The translations under genes and the position numbers were made by a program. A model generated the notes under the pieces. That model was given only the letters and a program-made list of their open reading frames with translations. It ran no database searches and had not been told where the DNA came from. 40,491 nucleotides of DNA from Selenomonadaceae bacterium (GTDB lineage: Bacteria; Bacillota; Negativicutes; Selenomonadales; Selenomonadaceae). Below, one piece after another: positions 1-8,784 of this stretch; position 1 is the first letter of the stretch; the number at the start of each line of letters is the position of its first letter. The stretch is from assembly GCA_017634675.1 (NCBI GenBank), contig JAGBMX010000111.1, positions 1-40,491 of the forward strand. The letters are read 5' to 3'.

Positions 1-60
1 CCCCACCTCTTAGGTGGGGGTCTATATCGGAAGAAAGGCGGGAGTTTAAATCTCCCGCCT
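1..60. repeat. Two GC-rich intergenic hairpins
   Basis: Two perfect stems lie at the left edge. The first pairs 1-8 (CCCCACCT) with 12-19 around a 3-base loop. The second pairs 36-44 (AGGCGGGAG) with 52-60 around a 7-base loop. They may be terminators of a gene left of the window or copies of an intergenic palindromic repeat. Neither is followed by a clear T run on the + strand, so the terminator reading is tentative. Confidence 0.5.
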
Positions 61-92
61 CTCGGACGTCTTGTTGAAATGCTGACGTATGT

Positions 93-120
93 AGTTTTTT
101 CTTCTGGCGAAGAAAAAACT
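93..120. repeat. AT-rich perfect inverted repeat
   Basis: A 12-bp perfect stem (93-104 with 109-120) closes a TGGC loop, with T6 in the left arm and A6 in the right arm. It lies about 65 bases before the start of the glucosaminidase gene. It could end a leftward transcript or shape the 5' leader of the glucosaminidase mRNA; the sequence does not decide between these. Confidence 0.45.
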
Positions 121-171
121 TGAATTAAGGCATTTTAAAAATTGGAAAATTTTTTATTGTGGATTAATGAA

Positions 172-178
172 AGGAAGG
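172..178 (+). promoter_or_regulatory. Ribosome binding site that favours a TTG start at 185
   Basis: AGGAAGG at 172-178 directly abuts the ATG at 179 and lies inside the ORF that begins with ATG at 167. It is correctly spaced (6 bases) for the TTG at 185. That start gives a protein beginning fMet-K-L-L-K-A, a normal signal-peptide N-region. Confidence 0.6.
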
Positions 179-184
179 ATGTTG

Positions 185-1444
185 TTGAAATTACTAAAAG
201 CAATAACCGTAATGTGTATGATGCTGTCAATTTGTAACGCAGCGTCTGCAAACGAGAACAGAACATCATACGACGGCAAAACGGAATTTATCGAAAGAGA
301 CTCATCTTTCAGCGAAAAACCGCCAATATTTACCGACATAATAAAAAAGAATCTTTCGAGGGCAAAATGGGTCATAGGAAATTTTAAAGAAGATATGACG
401 ATAGCTTCAAAAATACCTCCCAAAGATGTCAAGATTATGGGAAAAGCCGAAGCTACCGAAGCGGAAATGCTTGCTTTTCTTTTAAAAAATAACCCTAATC
501 CGAAACTTACCTGTACCCCGGAAGAACTCGTGCATTACTATTACATGGAAGCCGAAAGGGAAGGAATACGCCCGGATCTCGCTCTTTGCCAATCGTATAA
601 GGAAACGGGATTTTACAATTACGGCGGCGACGTGCGTCCCCATCAAAACAATTATTGCGGTCTTGGCGCAGTCGGAGGCGGAAGCCGCGGAGCGACGTTT
701 CCCACTCCACAAATAGGCGCAAGGGCGCATATCCAACATATAAAGGTTTACGCTTCAAAGGAGGCTCCCACAACGGAGATTGTAGACCCAAGATACGAAT
801 TGGTAAAAACCGTTCGCCAGGATATTTTCGGAAACATTGCGACGTGGATGGGTTTGAACGGCAGATGGGCTGTCCCCGGAACTTACTACGGTCAAGATAT
901 AATTAAAAAGTTAAATTACGCATTGTCTCCAAAAGGTAACGAAAAAAATATAGCGTACGGCGACAATCTAATCCGTACAGATCCAAAGGATTATACGGCT
1001 TACATATATAGAGGCGTCGCATATTTTAACAATGGGAACGAAAAAAAGGCCGAGAAGGATTTGCTCGCTTCTTCAGCCTTAAAAGAAACTTGGGAAGTAT
1101 ATTATAATTTAGGCGTTTTATACACCAAACAGGGAGAAAGGCGAAAAGCCATAAACGCTTATACAAAAGCCGCGGAAATTTCACCTACGCAGGAAGAGGT
1201 TTACTATAACCGGGGTTTATTGTATTGGAAATTAAAAGAATACGATAAAGCGGAGGCAGATTTTGCAAAAACCTTATCCATTAATCCTCATATTGCCGAG
1301 ATAGCCACTTATAAGGGAATATGCGAAATAAACCTAAAAAAATACGAAGAAGCGTGGGCGGATTTTTATAAAGCGTCGCAAATAAACACAAACAATCCTC
1401 TGGTGGAAAAAAATCGACTCATATTGGAAAAATGTGTTCAATAA
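185..1444 (+). CDS. Secreted glucosaminidase-domain protein with TPR repeats
   Basis: This is a predicted exported peptidoglycan hydrolase. From TTG 185 it is 419 residues; an ATG at 167 would add 6. The N-terminus has a lysine followed by a hydrophobic stretch ending at AASA, a typical signal peptide. The middle (about residues 95-245) resembles the glucosaminidase family (PF01832): a helix carrying CQSYKETGFYNYGG, in which the Glu is the likely catalytic acid, then a CGLGAVGG segment and a C-terminal WMGLNGRWAVPG motif. The last 170 residues are tetratricopeptide repeats (for example VYYNLGVLYTKQGERRKAIN), probably a protein-binding arm. The family cleaves GlcNAc-beta-1,4 bonds of peptidoglycan. 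The gene is monocistronic and converges on the autotransporter gene. The start is the main uncertainty. Confidence 0.75.
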   Translation: MKLLKAITVMCMMLSICNAASANENRTSYDGKTEFIERDSSFSEKPPIFTDIIKKNLSRAKWVIGNFKEDMTIASKIPPKDVKIMGKAEATEAEMLAFLLKNNPNPKLTCTPEELVHYYYMEAEREGIRPDLALCQSYKETGFYNYGGDVRPHQNNYCGLGAVGGGSRGATFPTPQIGARAHIQHIKVYASKEAPTTEIVDPRYELVKTVRQDIFGNIATWMGLNGRWAVPGTYYGQDIIKKLNYALSPKGNEKNIAYGDNLIRTDPKDYTAYIYRGVAYFNNGNEKKAEKDLLASSALKETWEVYYNLGVLYTKQGERRKAINAYTKAAEISPTQEEVYYNRGLLYWKLKEYDKAEADFAKTLSINPHIAEIATYKGICEINLKKYEEAWADFYKASQINTNNPLVEKNRLILEKCVQ

Positions 1445-1448
1445 CAAG

Positions 1449-1493
1449 AATGGGTTTAATGTGGAAAATCAAATTTTCCACATTAAACCCATT
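1449..1493. terminator. 21-bp perfect inverted repeat between convergent genes
   Basis: Positions 1449-1469 pair perfectly with 1473-1493 around a 3-base loop. The right arm also encodes the last six residues (MGLMWK) of the autotransporter on the - strand. The repeat lies 5 bases after the glucosaminidase stop. It would fold in both transcripts, so a bidirectional terminator or mRNA 3'-end stabiliser is likely. T-rich flanks are short (ATTTT on the right). Confidence 0.65.
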
Positions 1494-3982
1494 TTGCCTA
1501 TAAGTCCCCGTTGCGTACCGCAAGCTGCCGTAACTCCAAGGTTTAGCGTGAAATTACTCTTTTTCGGCTGATGCAGCCATCCGAGTTCAAATATGCCGCT
1601 GTTGCCTTTAAGGCTTGGTGCAACCGTGCTGTATCCCGCTATTGCCGCTTTGGCGTCGCCGTTAAACTCACGCTCGCAGTAGGCTCCGAAATAACCTTTG
1701 CTCTCCTCGTTGAAGGCATGGATAATTTTAGCGCCAAGTCTCAGACGATGACTGTTGACTGCGGAAAAGTCGTAAGTTTCGCCTGTGGTTAAACGGGCAG
1801 AATCGCCGCCCGTACGGCTATAGAAGTACCTAAGTGAAACATCCAGCTCATTTTTCCCCGTCAGCTTGAACGCCTTGCCTAATCCCAGATGCGCTCCCCA
1901 ATAATTGCTGCTTGAGTCGTATTTAACGGCAGTTCCCTCATAACCGGTAAAATCACGGGAAGTGTAGTCCGCCTTGGTTCTGCCGATGCGAAGACTGCCC
2001 TCGTAATACATTCCTTTCGCATCTTTTTGGCGGAGAAAGATTGACGCGCCCTTGTAATCGTTATCGCCTTCGCCGCGCATATTTTCATAGTAGCTGTCGT
2101 ATTTGCCTTTGCCGTATTCACCCGCAAATCCGTAAACAAGTTTGCCTTTACTGTTTTTAATTTCTCTGGCTACTCCCAAAATAGCGTTAAATCCGCGACT
2201 GTCCACATGAGAGCCGGTATTGTAACGATATTTGCCGCCCTGCATGGCGAAAAAAGCCGACCATTTGCCCTTAGCGGCGGCGTCATCCGACCTAGAGGCG
2301 TTTTCTGCCTGAAGCAAACCGTCCGATACCAATAAATCTGCGCCCCTATTCAAAAACGCCGCTTGAGCCGTGCGGGTCTCCACCGGCGATTTTGATTCGT
2401 CCGTAGCGGTTGCGTCCCCTAAAACCGCCTGTAATTTGTCTGAATTATTCTCTATGGTGTAGTTGTAATTAAGCGATACACCCTGTTTTAATGTTCCTTC
2501 GGTTTGACCGCTGTAGTTGATTTTTCCTTGAGAGGAAATTAGATTTATTGCCTGTCCTTTGGCGATAGACGTGTCGCCCGCCGCTGATACAACTACGTCG
2601 GTTCGGGTTAAATCCGTAGCTTCTGCGGCGGTCAACGTAAGCATACTGCTGCCCTCAGTATATGAATATGGCAGTTTAAAAGAAATGGTCTCGAAATTGT
2701 AGATATTATTTGCGCTTACGCCGGGAGAGGTAATGCAAAGTTCATTCCCCGTAATGAGATCACCATCGCTTGCAACATTGTATACAAAACCGTCGGTAGC
2801 ATTTCCCGTAAGGTAAACGCCGCCGCAAACATTCTTCAATCTTGCAGGAAAATTAATTGTAATTTTGTTATCGGTAGCATTGCTTGCGGAATTCATGGTT
2901 ATGCCGCCGTGAATATAAACTTCGCCGTTTCCCGAACCGCCGCTAAGGGAAACGGTATTGCCCGAAGCGTTTTTTTCAGCAGAAAATCCACCGATTAAAG
3001 TCGTTTTGCTGGATATATTGCCGCCTGCGATATTGAGTTTGTTATAATTAGCGTTGCCGGCGCGGGAATAGCCGCCGTAAACCAATCCTCTGCCAGAGGT
3101 CGAGACGGAGCCGCCGCTTATATTGACCGTATTATAAAGGGCGTCGCCAGAAAGACTATAGCCGCCGTAAAATTCGGCGTCGCCCTGCTCGTATTCGGTA
3201 AACTTGCTCTCATACATCTTTTCGTCCGACGGAATGGAAGCGACTTCGCCGCCCGAGAGATTTACCGTATTATACCGCGCGTTACCGTTATCCGCCTTGC
3301 CGCCCCATATTAAAGCCCTATATCCTCCGATAGAGCCGCCTGTCACTCTGACGGTATTGTAATCGGTGTTGCCCGTGCTGTAACCGCGCCCGCCGAAGAT
3401 GTAAACACCCTTTTCAAATGCGCCGCCGTTGATAGTGACTTTGTTTTTCACCGAATCGCTGCCGTCATAGCCAAGCCCGGGTGCAATATACGTATAGCCT
3501 TGAAATGTTCCATTATTTATCGTAGTGTAATTATCGGATGCGACATAGCCTTTCCCTGTGGCTTTGCCCGCATATATGCCGGCAGCTTGCCAAGTGCCGG
3601 ATTCATTGACAAAATTACCGTTATTGATAATAATTCCGTTGCCTGTCGCGCTGCCGCTATTTTCCGTCATTCCCCCGTAAAAATAGTTGGAGTATTTACC
3701 TGAGCCGGACGAGGTATCGCCGTTAACCGTATAAGTACCGCCGTTTACCGTAAGGAGGTTGTTAGACGCTGTACCGTCCTTGGTATAAGCGGTATAGAAC
3801 CATTGATGACCGCCGTAATGACGATAATCATTATTCAAAATCCAGTTTATGCCGGTGATATTGCCCGTATTATTGCCGTCTCCCGAACCGTAATATATCT
3901 TATCCTCCGCAACGGCTACACCGGAAGCTGACAGCCAGCTTAACGCAACCGCCGCCAGCAAAGACGCCAGTTTTTTATTCAT
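1469..3982 (-). CDS. Type V autotransporter adhesin-like protein with beta-helix passenger
   Basis: This 837-residue protein should be exported by Sec and inserted in the outer membrane. A signal peptide (residues 1-25) ends at AVA before EDKIYY. The passenger (about 30-540) is built of degenerate units of roughly 30 residues with the pattern YNTVNISGG followed by YGGYS..GNA, a typical parallel beta-helix of a surface adhesin. The last 260 residues, from about GKWSAFFAMQGGKYRYN, form alternating amphipathic strands with many aromatic residues, matching the autotransporter beta-domain (PF03797). The C-terminus is GLMWKI, slightly different from the usual terminal Phe/Trp. AAAGGAGAG precedes the ATG at good spacing. 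The function of the passenger is unknown; adhesion is inferred from architecture. The gene is divergent from hisC. Confidence 0.85.
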   Translation of the reverse strand: MNKKLASLLAAVALSWLSASGVAVAEDKIYYGSGDGNNTGNITGINWILNNDYRHYGGHQWFYTAYTKDGTASNNLLTVNGGTYTVNGDTSSGSGKYSNYFYGGMTENSGSATGNGIIINNGNFVNESGTWQAAGIYAGKATGKGYVASDNYTTINNGTFQGYTYIAPGLGYDGSDSVKNKVTINGGAFEKGVYIFGGRGYSTGNTDYNTVRVTGGSIGGYRALIWGGKADNGNARYNTVNLSGGEVASIPSDEKMYESKFTEYEQGDAEFYGGYSLSGDALYNTVNISGGSVSTSGRGLVYGGYSRAGNANYNKLNIAGGNISSKTTLIGGFSAEKNASGNTVSLSGGSGNGEVYIHGGITMNSASNATDNKITINFPARLKNVCGGVYLTGNATDGFVYNVASDGDLITGNELCITSPGVSANNIYNFETISFKLPYSYTEGSSMLTLTAAEATDLTRTDVVVSAAGDTSIAKGQAINLISSQGKINYSGQTEGTLKQGVSLNYNYTIENNSDKLQAVLGDATATDESKSPVETRTAQAAFLNRGADLLVSDGLLQAENASRSDDAAAKGKWSAFFAMQGGKYRYNTGSHVDSRGFNAILGVAREIKNSKGKLVYGFAGEYGKGKYDSYYENMRGEGDNDYKGASIFLRQKDAKGMYYEGSLRIGRTKADYTSRDFTGYEGTAVKYDSSSNYWGAHLGLGKAFKLTGKNELDVSLRYFYSRTGGDSARLTTGETYDFSAVNSHRLRLGAKIIHAFNEESKGYFGAYCEREFNGDAKAAIAGYSTVAPSLKGNSGIFELGWLHQPKKSNFTLNLGVTAACGTQRGLIGKMGLMWKI

Positions 3983-4142
3983 TTAATCTCTCTCCTTTTG
4001 GTTCTTTATGAAATTGAAATTACATTTGCGAGAAATTCTTCGTAGATACAACATACATTTTCTATTCAATGTTTTACCTGAATTTCCTGCAAGAATTACG
4101 ACTAAATTTATGAAACGATTGTGTAAAATTATTTACCCAAAC

Positions 4143-4172
4143 TTGTCGCAACCTCGTTTTTTGTGTTATACT
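4143..4172 (+). promoter_or_regulatory. Promoter of the his cluster
   Basis: TTGTCG (4143-4148) is separated by 18 bases from TATACT (4167-4172). TG at 4164-4165 makes an extended -10 element. It lies about 40 bases before hisC. I saw no T-box or his leader peptide in the 228-base gap. Confidence 0.65.
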
Positions 4173-4210
4173 GTTACGGTAGTTTTCAATAAATATCGAA
4201 AGGTGATACT

Positions 4211-5272
4211 ATGTTTAACTATAGAACGGGACTTTCCGAGCGCCCTCAATATGATGTTGTGGAAAAACCTTGGCGCATCAAGGTAAACGCCAATGAAACC
4301 AATATGAATTTACCGCCCCTCGTGTTCGAAAGGGTCATGGCAAGACTCTCTCATGTGGCTTTCAATCGTTATCCCAATGAAGAAGAAGATTTGCTGAAAG
4401 AAGCTATTGCAAATAGTTACGCTCTTACAAAGCAAAATGTTTTGTTGGGCGGCGGCTCTAGCGAGATTATAGAAAAACTTTTTTATTCCTTTGGCGGTGA
4501 TGGAAAATCCATTGTTTACCCCATGCCCTCTTTTTCAATGTATCATATCTACGCTTATGCGGCAGATGCAAAGGGAGTCGCCGTACCTTTGGAGGAAGAT
4601 TATTCGTTTAATGACAAAGAGTTTATCGAAGCTGTAAACCAAAACAACGCATCGCTTGCGGTATTGTGCAATCCCAACAATCCCACAGGCGGCGGCGTTT
4701 CGGTTGAAACAATAGAAAACATAGTAAAAAGCATATCCTGCCCATTCTTGGTTGACGAAGCATATATGGAATTTTACGGCAAAAGCGCAACGCCGTTACT
4801 AAAGAAATATCCCAATCTCTTAATAGCCCGTACATTTTCGAAGGCGTATGGGCTTGCCGCTACAAGGGTAGGTTATCTTTTGGGAGACGAAAAAATAATT
4901 GATATGGTAAGCAGAAGTTTTATGCCGTACCATATGAACGTGCTTTCCCTTGTTACGGCGGATATAGTTTATCAAATGCGCCACGAATACGAGCCGCGAA
5001 TCGCAATGATAATCTCCGAAAGGAAACGGGTTGCGGCGGAACTTGCTAAGATAGACAAAATAAAGGTTTACCCGTCGGAAACCAATTTCATTCTTGTAAA
5101 ATGCGATAATGGCGAGGCTTTGAACGAGGCTTTTATAAAAAGAAATATCGGAGTCAGAAGTTTCGGTAAGGCGAAAAATCTTGAAAATTGCCTTAGGATT
5201 TCCATGGGACTTCGAGAGGAAAACGACGAAATAATAAACGTGGTAAAACTTTTCAGCGAGGGGCGCGACTAA
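4211..5272 (+). CDS. hisC: Histidinol-phosphate aminotransferase
   Basis: A class II PLP aminotransferase of 353 residues. It converts imidazole-acetol phosphate and glutamate to L-histidinol phosphate in histidine biosynthesis. Visible family signatures: VNANET near residue 27, the NPNNPTGGG substrate/PLP loop, VDEAYMEF containing the PLP-binding Asp, and TFSKAYGLAATRVGY, whose Lys should form the Schiff base. The length is normal. The ATG has GAAAGGTGAT upstream. It is the first gene of the cluster and its TAA is followed immediately by the hisB ATG, so the two are probably translationally coupled. Related aminotransferases can act on aromatic amino acids, but the context makes HisC secure. 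Confidence 0.95.
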   Translation: MFNYRTGLSERPQYDVVEKPWRIKVNANETNMNLPPLVFERVMARLSHVAFNRYPNEEEDLLKEAIANSYALTKQNVLLGGGSSEIIEKLFYSFGGDGKSIVYPMPSFSMYHIYAYAADAKGVAVPLEEDYSFNDKEFIEAVNQNNASLAVLCNPNNPTGGGVSVETIENIVKSISCPFLVDEAYMEFYGKSATPLLKKYPNLLIARTFSKAYGLAATRVGYLLGDEKIIDMVSRSFMPYHMNVLSLVTADIVYQMRHEYEPRIAMIISERKRVAAELAKIDKIKVYPSETNFILVKCDNGEALNEAFIKRNIGVRSFGKAKNLENCLRISMGLREENDEIINVVKLFSEGRD

Positions 5273-5857
5273 ATGAGAATCGGCAAAATAGAGCGTAAGA
5301 CGAAGGAAACGCAAATCGAAGTATCCTTAAATCTTGACGGTGAGGGCAAAAGCGATATAGACAGCGGCATCGGTTTTTTCGATCATATGCTGACGCTTTT
5401 TGCCGCCCACGGTTGTTTCGATTTGACGGTAAAATGCCAAGGAGATATTGGAGTTGACGGGCATCATACGGTTGAGGACATTGGAATAGCTTTAGGCGAC
5501 GCTTTTTTGGAAGCTGTCGGAAATCGCGCCGGCATAAACCGTTACGGCACCTTTTACCTTCCTATGGATGAGGCGTTAGCCTTTGTATCGCTTGATTTAA
5601 GCAATCGCCCCTATCTCGTTTACGACGGCGGCGAGATGGCTCCCATGATTGGCGCATTTGACACGGAACTTGTGGAGGAATTTTTGCGAGCCTTTGCGGT
5701 TCACGGAGGCATTACCCTTCACGCTAAAGTTTTATACGGAAACAATTCACACCACAAAGTCGAAGCCTTGTTTAAAGCCTTGGGTCACGCTCTTAGAATT
5801 GCGACTGAAAAAGATTTGAGAGCGACTGGTATTCCTTCAACGAAGGGAGTGTTGTGA
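5273..5857 (+). CDS. hisB: Imidazoleglycerol-phosphate dehydratase
   Basis: A 194-residue monofunctional IGP dehydratase, without the histidinol phosphatase domain found fused in enterobacteria. It dehydrates imidazole glycerol phosphate to imidazole acetol phosphate using Mn2+. The metal-binding signatures are present: GFFDHMLTLFAAHG, GDIGVDGHHTVEDIG, FAVHGGITLH and NSHHKVEALFKALGHAL. A separate histidinol phosphatase must therefore be encoded elsewhere. The start directly follows the hisC stop. Confidence 0.96.
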   Translation: MRIGKIERKTKETQIEVSLNLDGEGKSDIDSGIGFFDHMLTLFAAHGCFDLTVKCQGDIGVDGHHTVEDIGIALGDAFLEAVGNRAGINRYGTFYLPMDEALAFVSLDLSNRPYLVYDGGEMAPMIGAFDTELVEEFLRAFAVHGGITLHAKVLYGNNSHHKVEALFKALGHALRIATEKDLRATGIPSTKGVL

Positions 5858-6465
5858 TGATAGCTGTTATTGATTACGGCGTAGGAAACTTGTTCAGCGT
5901 TGAAAAAGCCTTAATAGCATCCGGCGGAGAAGTTGCGGTTACAAACAACGCAGATACGATAAAAAACGCCGATAAACTGGTGCTGCCCGGAGTGGGAGCG
6001 TTTGGCGACTGCATGAAGCAGCTTGAAGCGACTAATTTGGTGGATACTGTAAAAAATGAGGTTGCGAAGGGAAAACCGCTGCTCGGAATCTGCGTCGGAT
6101 TGCAGCTTTTGTTTGAAGAGAGCGAGGAAAGCGAAGGAGTTCGAGGTTTGGCGTTACTTCCCGGGAAAATAAAAAAAATAGACGCTACGGGAGAAAAAAT
6201 TCCCCACATGGGTTGGAATTCTCTTGATATAAGCGAAAACACAGGGAAAACAAATCTATTTAACGGACTTTCTTCAAATCCGTATGTATATTTTGTCCAC
6301 AGTTTTCATGCGGTATGCGAGCCGTCTTTAATCTCTGCGACTTGCGATTACGGCGGTAAGATAACTGCCGCAGTTCAAAAGGAGAACATTGTCGCTACTC
6401 AGTTTCATCCCGAAAAATCAGGGGATGTGGGCATTAATATACTAAAAAATTTTGTCGAGGGATAA
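5857..6465 (+). CDS. hisH: Imidazole glycerol phosphate synthase, glutaminase subunit
   Basis: A class I glutamine amidotransferase of about 202 residues. It hydrolyses glutamine and channels ammonia to HisF. The nucleophile Cys is in GKPLLGICVGLQLLFEESEE and the His-Glu pair in TQFHPEKSGDVG. The oxyanion strand GVGAFGD is also present. The preferred start is ATG 5857, which overlaps the hisB TGA as TGATG; an in-frame GTG at 5854 would add one residue. GAAGGGA lies upstream inside hisB. It partners with hisF two genes downstream. Confidence 0.95.
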   Translation: MIAVIDYGVGNLFSVEKALIASGGEVAVTNNADTIKNADKLVLPGVGAFGDCMKQLEATNLVDTVKNEVAKGKPLLGICVGLQLLFEESEESEGVRGLALLPGKIKKIDATGEKIPHMGWNSLDISENTGKTNLFNGLSSNPYVYFVHSFHAVCEPSLISATCDYGGKITAAVQKENIVATQFHPEKSGDVGINILKNFVEG

Positions 6466-6468
6466 TAT

Positions 6469-7203
6469 ATGAAAATTTTACCTGCAATAGATATCAGAGG
6501 CGGCAAATGCGTTCGACTCTTTAAAGGGGATTTTGAAAAGGAGACCGTATTTTCCGATTTTCCCTTTGAAATGGCGCAAAAATGGGAAAGTCAGGGCGGC
6601 GAATTTTTGCATTTGGTGGATCTTGACGGCGCAAGAGCCGGTAAACCGCAAAATTTAACCGCAGTAAAAGAAATTCTGGCGAACATAAAAATTCCCACAG
6701 AACTTGGCGGCGGTATTCGCAAAACGGCGCATATAGAAGAAGTTTTAAACTTGGGCATATCGAGGGTGATTTTAGGCTCCGTTGCGGTAAGAAATCCCGC
6801 TCTTATAAGGGAATCCTGCAAGAATTTCGGCGGCGATAAGGTAGTTGTGGGAATCGACGCCAAAAACGGCGTTGTAGCGGTTGACGGTTGGGGAGTTTCC
6901 GGAGACATCGAAGCCGTCGAACTCGCCCTCCGTATGAAAGATGCGGGAGTCACCACGATAATATATACGGATATAAGCCGCGACGGTACTCTTACCGGAG
7001 TAAACGCCAAAGAAACCGCAAATATCGCAAAAAAAAGCGGGTTAAAAGTGATAGCCTCCGGCGGCGTAAGCTCAATAGAAGACATTCGCCTTTTAAAGCA
7101 ATATGAATCCGACGGCATTGAAGGGGTTATAGTGGGAAAATCCATATATACCGGCGCTCTTGATTTAAGCGAAGCCATAGCCGTTGCGAAAGGAGGCGCA
7201 TGA
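6469..7203 (+). CDS. hisA: ProFAR isomerase
   Basis: A (beta-alpha)8 barrel of 244 residues that opens the ribose ring of ProFAR by an Amadori rearrangement. The N-terminal strand [20 protein letters not shown] holds the catalytic Asp (AIDI) and the phosphate-binding region is VIASGGVSS near the C-terminus. The second catalytic Asp lies in [13 protein letters not shown]. It is paralogous to hisF. It follows hisH by 3 bases. The Trp codon in DGWGVSG is typical of HisA and separates it from bifunctional PriA only weakly; with no trp context, HisA is the sound call. Confidence 0.95.
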   Translation: MKILPAIDIRGGKCVRLFKGDFEKETVFSDFPFEMAQKWESQGGEFLHLVDLDGARAGKPQNLTAVKEILANIKIPTELGGGIRKTAHIEEVLNLGISRVILGSVAVRNPALIRESCKNFGGDKVVVGIDAKNGVVAVDGWGVSGDIEAVELALRMKDAGVTTIIYTDISRDGTLTGVNAKETANIAKKSGLKVIASGGVSSIEDIRLLKQYESDGIEGVIVGKSIYTGALDLSEAIAVAKGGA

Positions 7204-7958
7204 TGCATACAAAAAGAATAATTCCATGTCTGGACGTAAAAGACGGTCGGGTAGTAAAGGGTACAAACTTCGTGGGGCTTAGGGACGCAGGGGATCCTGT
7301 GGAACTTGCTTCCCGCTACGATGCGGAGCGCGCCGACGAACTTGTATTTTTGGACATTACAGCTTCAAGCGACAAGCGAAACATTATGATAGACGTCGCA
7401 AAATCCTGCGCTGCCGAAGTTTTTATCCCCTTTACGGTGGGAGGCGGTATTCGCAACGTTACGGATATGCGAAATATGTTAAAAGCGGGCGCGGACAAAA
7501 TTTCACTTAACAGCGCAGCGGTAAAAGAGCCAGCTTTGTTATCCGAAGGCGCAAAGCGTTTCGGGCGACAATGCGTGGTGCTTGCCGTAGACGCAAAGAG
7601 AACCGGCGAAAGTTGGGAGGTTTACATAAACGGCGGTCGCACGCCTACTGGACTTGACGCTATTGATTGGGTAAAAAAAGCCGTGTCCTTGGGCGCGGGT
7701 GAAATTCTCTTAACCAGTATGGACGCAGACGGCACCAAGGACGGTTATGACATTGCCCTCACAAGAACCGTGGCTGATGCTGTGGAAGTCCCTGTGATAG
7801 CCTCGGGAGGAGCCGGAGAGCTTAGTCATTTTAGCGAAGTATTAAAAGAAGGAAAAGCAGACGCTGTGTTGGCGGCTTCTGTTTTCCACTATGGAAAATT
7901 CTCTGTTCGAGAAGTAAAGGAGTATTTGAAAGCGCAAGGCGTGGAGGTGCGTTTCTAA
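7203..7958 (+). CDS. hisF: Imidazole glycerol phosphate synthase, cyclase subunit
   Basis: A (beta-alpha)8 barrel of about 251 residues. It uses ammonia from HisH to form IGP and AICAR from PRFAR. The family start [18 protein letters not shown] carries the catalytic Asp, and the second Asp is in [22 protein letters not shown] and IASGGAGE bind phosphate. ATG 7203 is preferred over ATG 7200 because AGGAGG at 7191-7196 is 6 bases away and homologues begin with one residue before TKRIIP. It overlaps the hisA stop. Confidence 0.95.
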   Translation: MHTKRIIPCLDVKDGRVVKGTNFVGLRDAGDPVELASRYDAERADELVFLDITASSDKRNIMIDVAKSCAAEVFIPFTVGGGIRNVTDMRNMLKAGADKISLNSAAVKEPALLSEGAKRFGRQCVVLAVDAKRTGESWEVYINGGRTPTGLDAIDWVKKAVSLGAGEILLTSMDADGTKDGYDIALTRTVADAVEVPVIASGGAGELSHFSEVLKEGKADAVLAASVFHYGKFSVREVKEYLKAQGVEVRF

Positions 7959-8665
7959 TGGAAAAATCTGTTGACATTTCAATGGTAAAATTTGACGAAA
8001 AAGGTCTTGTACCCGCTATTGTTCAAGAAGAAAACGGCGAAGTGTTAATGCTTGCCTACATGAACGAGGAATCCTTAAAAAAGACCATCGAAACGGGGCT
8101 TACATGGTTTTTTTCAAGGAGCCGCAACAAGCTTTGGCAAAAAGGCGAAACCTCGGGCAATATACAGGAAGTAAAGGAAATCTCCTACGACTGCGACGGA
8201 GATACCCTTTTAGTCCGCGTACATCAAAGGGGCGTCGCTTGCCATACCGGCAGTTATTCGTGTTTCAGAGACAGAAAACTCATGGGCGAAACCAACCATA
8301 TCGCCTTGGTAGATGAGAAACCCGAAAATTCACTCGCTATAGTGTTAAACGATCTATACAACGTAATTCAAGATAGGCTGCTTAATCCTGTTCCCGGTTC
8401 ATATACCAACTACCTCTTTGAAAAAGGTCAGGACAAGATTTTAAAGAAGGTAGGAGAAGAAGCGGTTGAAACCGTTATCGCCTCAAAGAACATGAAAAAA
8501 GAGGACGTCCTGTACGAAATGGGCGACCTCTGGTATCATTGCCTAGTTCTTCTGGCGTTCCACAAATTAACGCCTGATGAACTTTTAGCCGAACTTATGG
8601 GCAGAAGAAAAGGCGGCAACTATCATAAATTTGAAGGAAAAACGGGCGAAAGACCCGATATGTGA
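7958..8665 (+). CDS. hisIE: Bifunctional phosphoribosyl-AMP cyclohydrolase / phosphoribosyl-ATP pyrophosphatase
   Basis: A 235-residue fusion. The HisI part (about 1-125) has the [18 protein letters not shown] signature and the zinc ligands in SYDCDGD and [12 protein letters not shown]. The HisE part (about 130-235) is helical, with the MazG-like acidic motif [14 protein letters not shown] and [14 protein letters not shown]. Together they catalyse steps 2 and 3 of histidine synthesis. The ATG overlaps the hisF stop as TAATG. It is the last gene of the cluster and is followed by two hairpins. Confidence 0.95.
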   Translation: MEKSVDISMVKFDEKGLVPAIVQEENGEVLMLAYMNEESLKKTIETGLTWFFSRSRNKLWQKGETSGNIQEVKEISYDCDGDTLLVRVHQRGVACHTGSYSCFRDRKLMGETNHIALVDEKPENSLAIVLNDLYNVIQDRLLNPVPGSYTNYLFEKGQDKILKKVGEEAVETVIASKNMKKEDVLYEMGDLWYHCLVLLAFHKLTPDELLAELMGRRKGGNYHKFEGKTGERPDM

Positions 8666-8679
8666 CGATAAATTTTGTG

Positions 8680-8714
8680 TTTTGCCTCCCCGCCCTTCGG
8701 GCGGGGAGGCAAAA
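8680..8714. terminator. Strong GC-rich hairpin after hisIE
   Basis: A 16-bp perfect stem (8680-8695 with 8699-8714) with a TTC loop begins 15 bases after the hisIE stop. Neither strand has a T run after the stem, so it may be a 3'-end stabiliser or a remnant of an intergenic repeat rather than a true terminator. Confidence 0.5.
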
Positions 8715-8751
8715 TATTTGCGTCGTTTACTGTGAGATTTTAGGGTAAATC

Positions 8752-8784
8752 AAAAGGATTTGCGAGTTTCGCAAATCCTTTTTT
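8752..8784. terminator. Bidirectional terminator between hisIE and truA
   Basis: A 14-bp stem (8752-8765 with 8769-8782) with a GTT loop has T6 on the + strand (8779-8784) and TTTTG on the - strand. It fits intrinsic termination of both the his cluster and the truA operon. The truA stop codon touches the stem. Confidence 0.85.

Noticed and set aside
3983..4210. T-box riboswitch or his leader peptide before hisC
   Set aside because: No T-box-like conserved block, terminator/antiterminator pair or histidine-rich short frame was found; only a sigma promoter is visible.
4820..5314. A 164-codon - strand frame opposite hisC
   Set aside because: It is an antisense shadow of hisC and the beginning of hisB.
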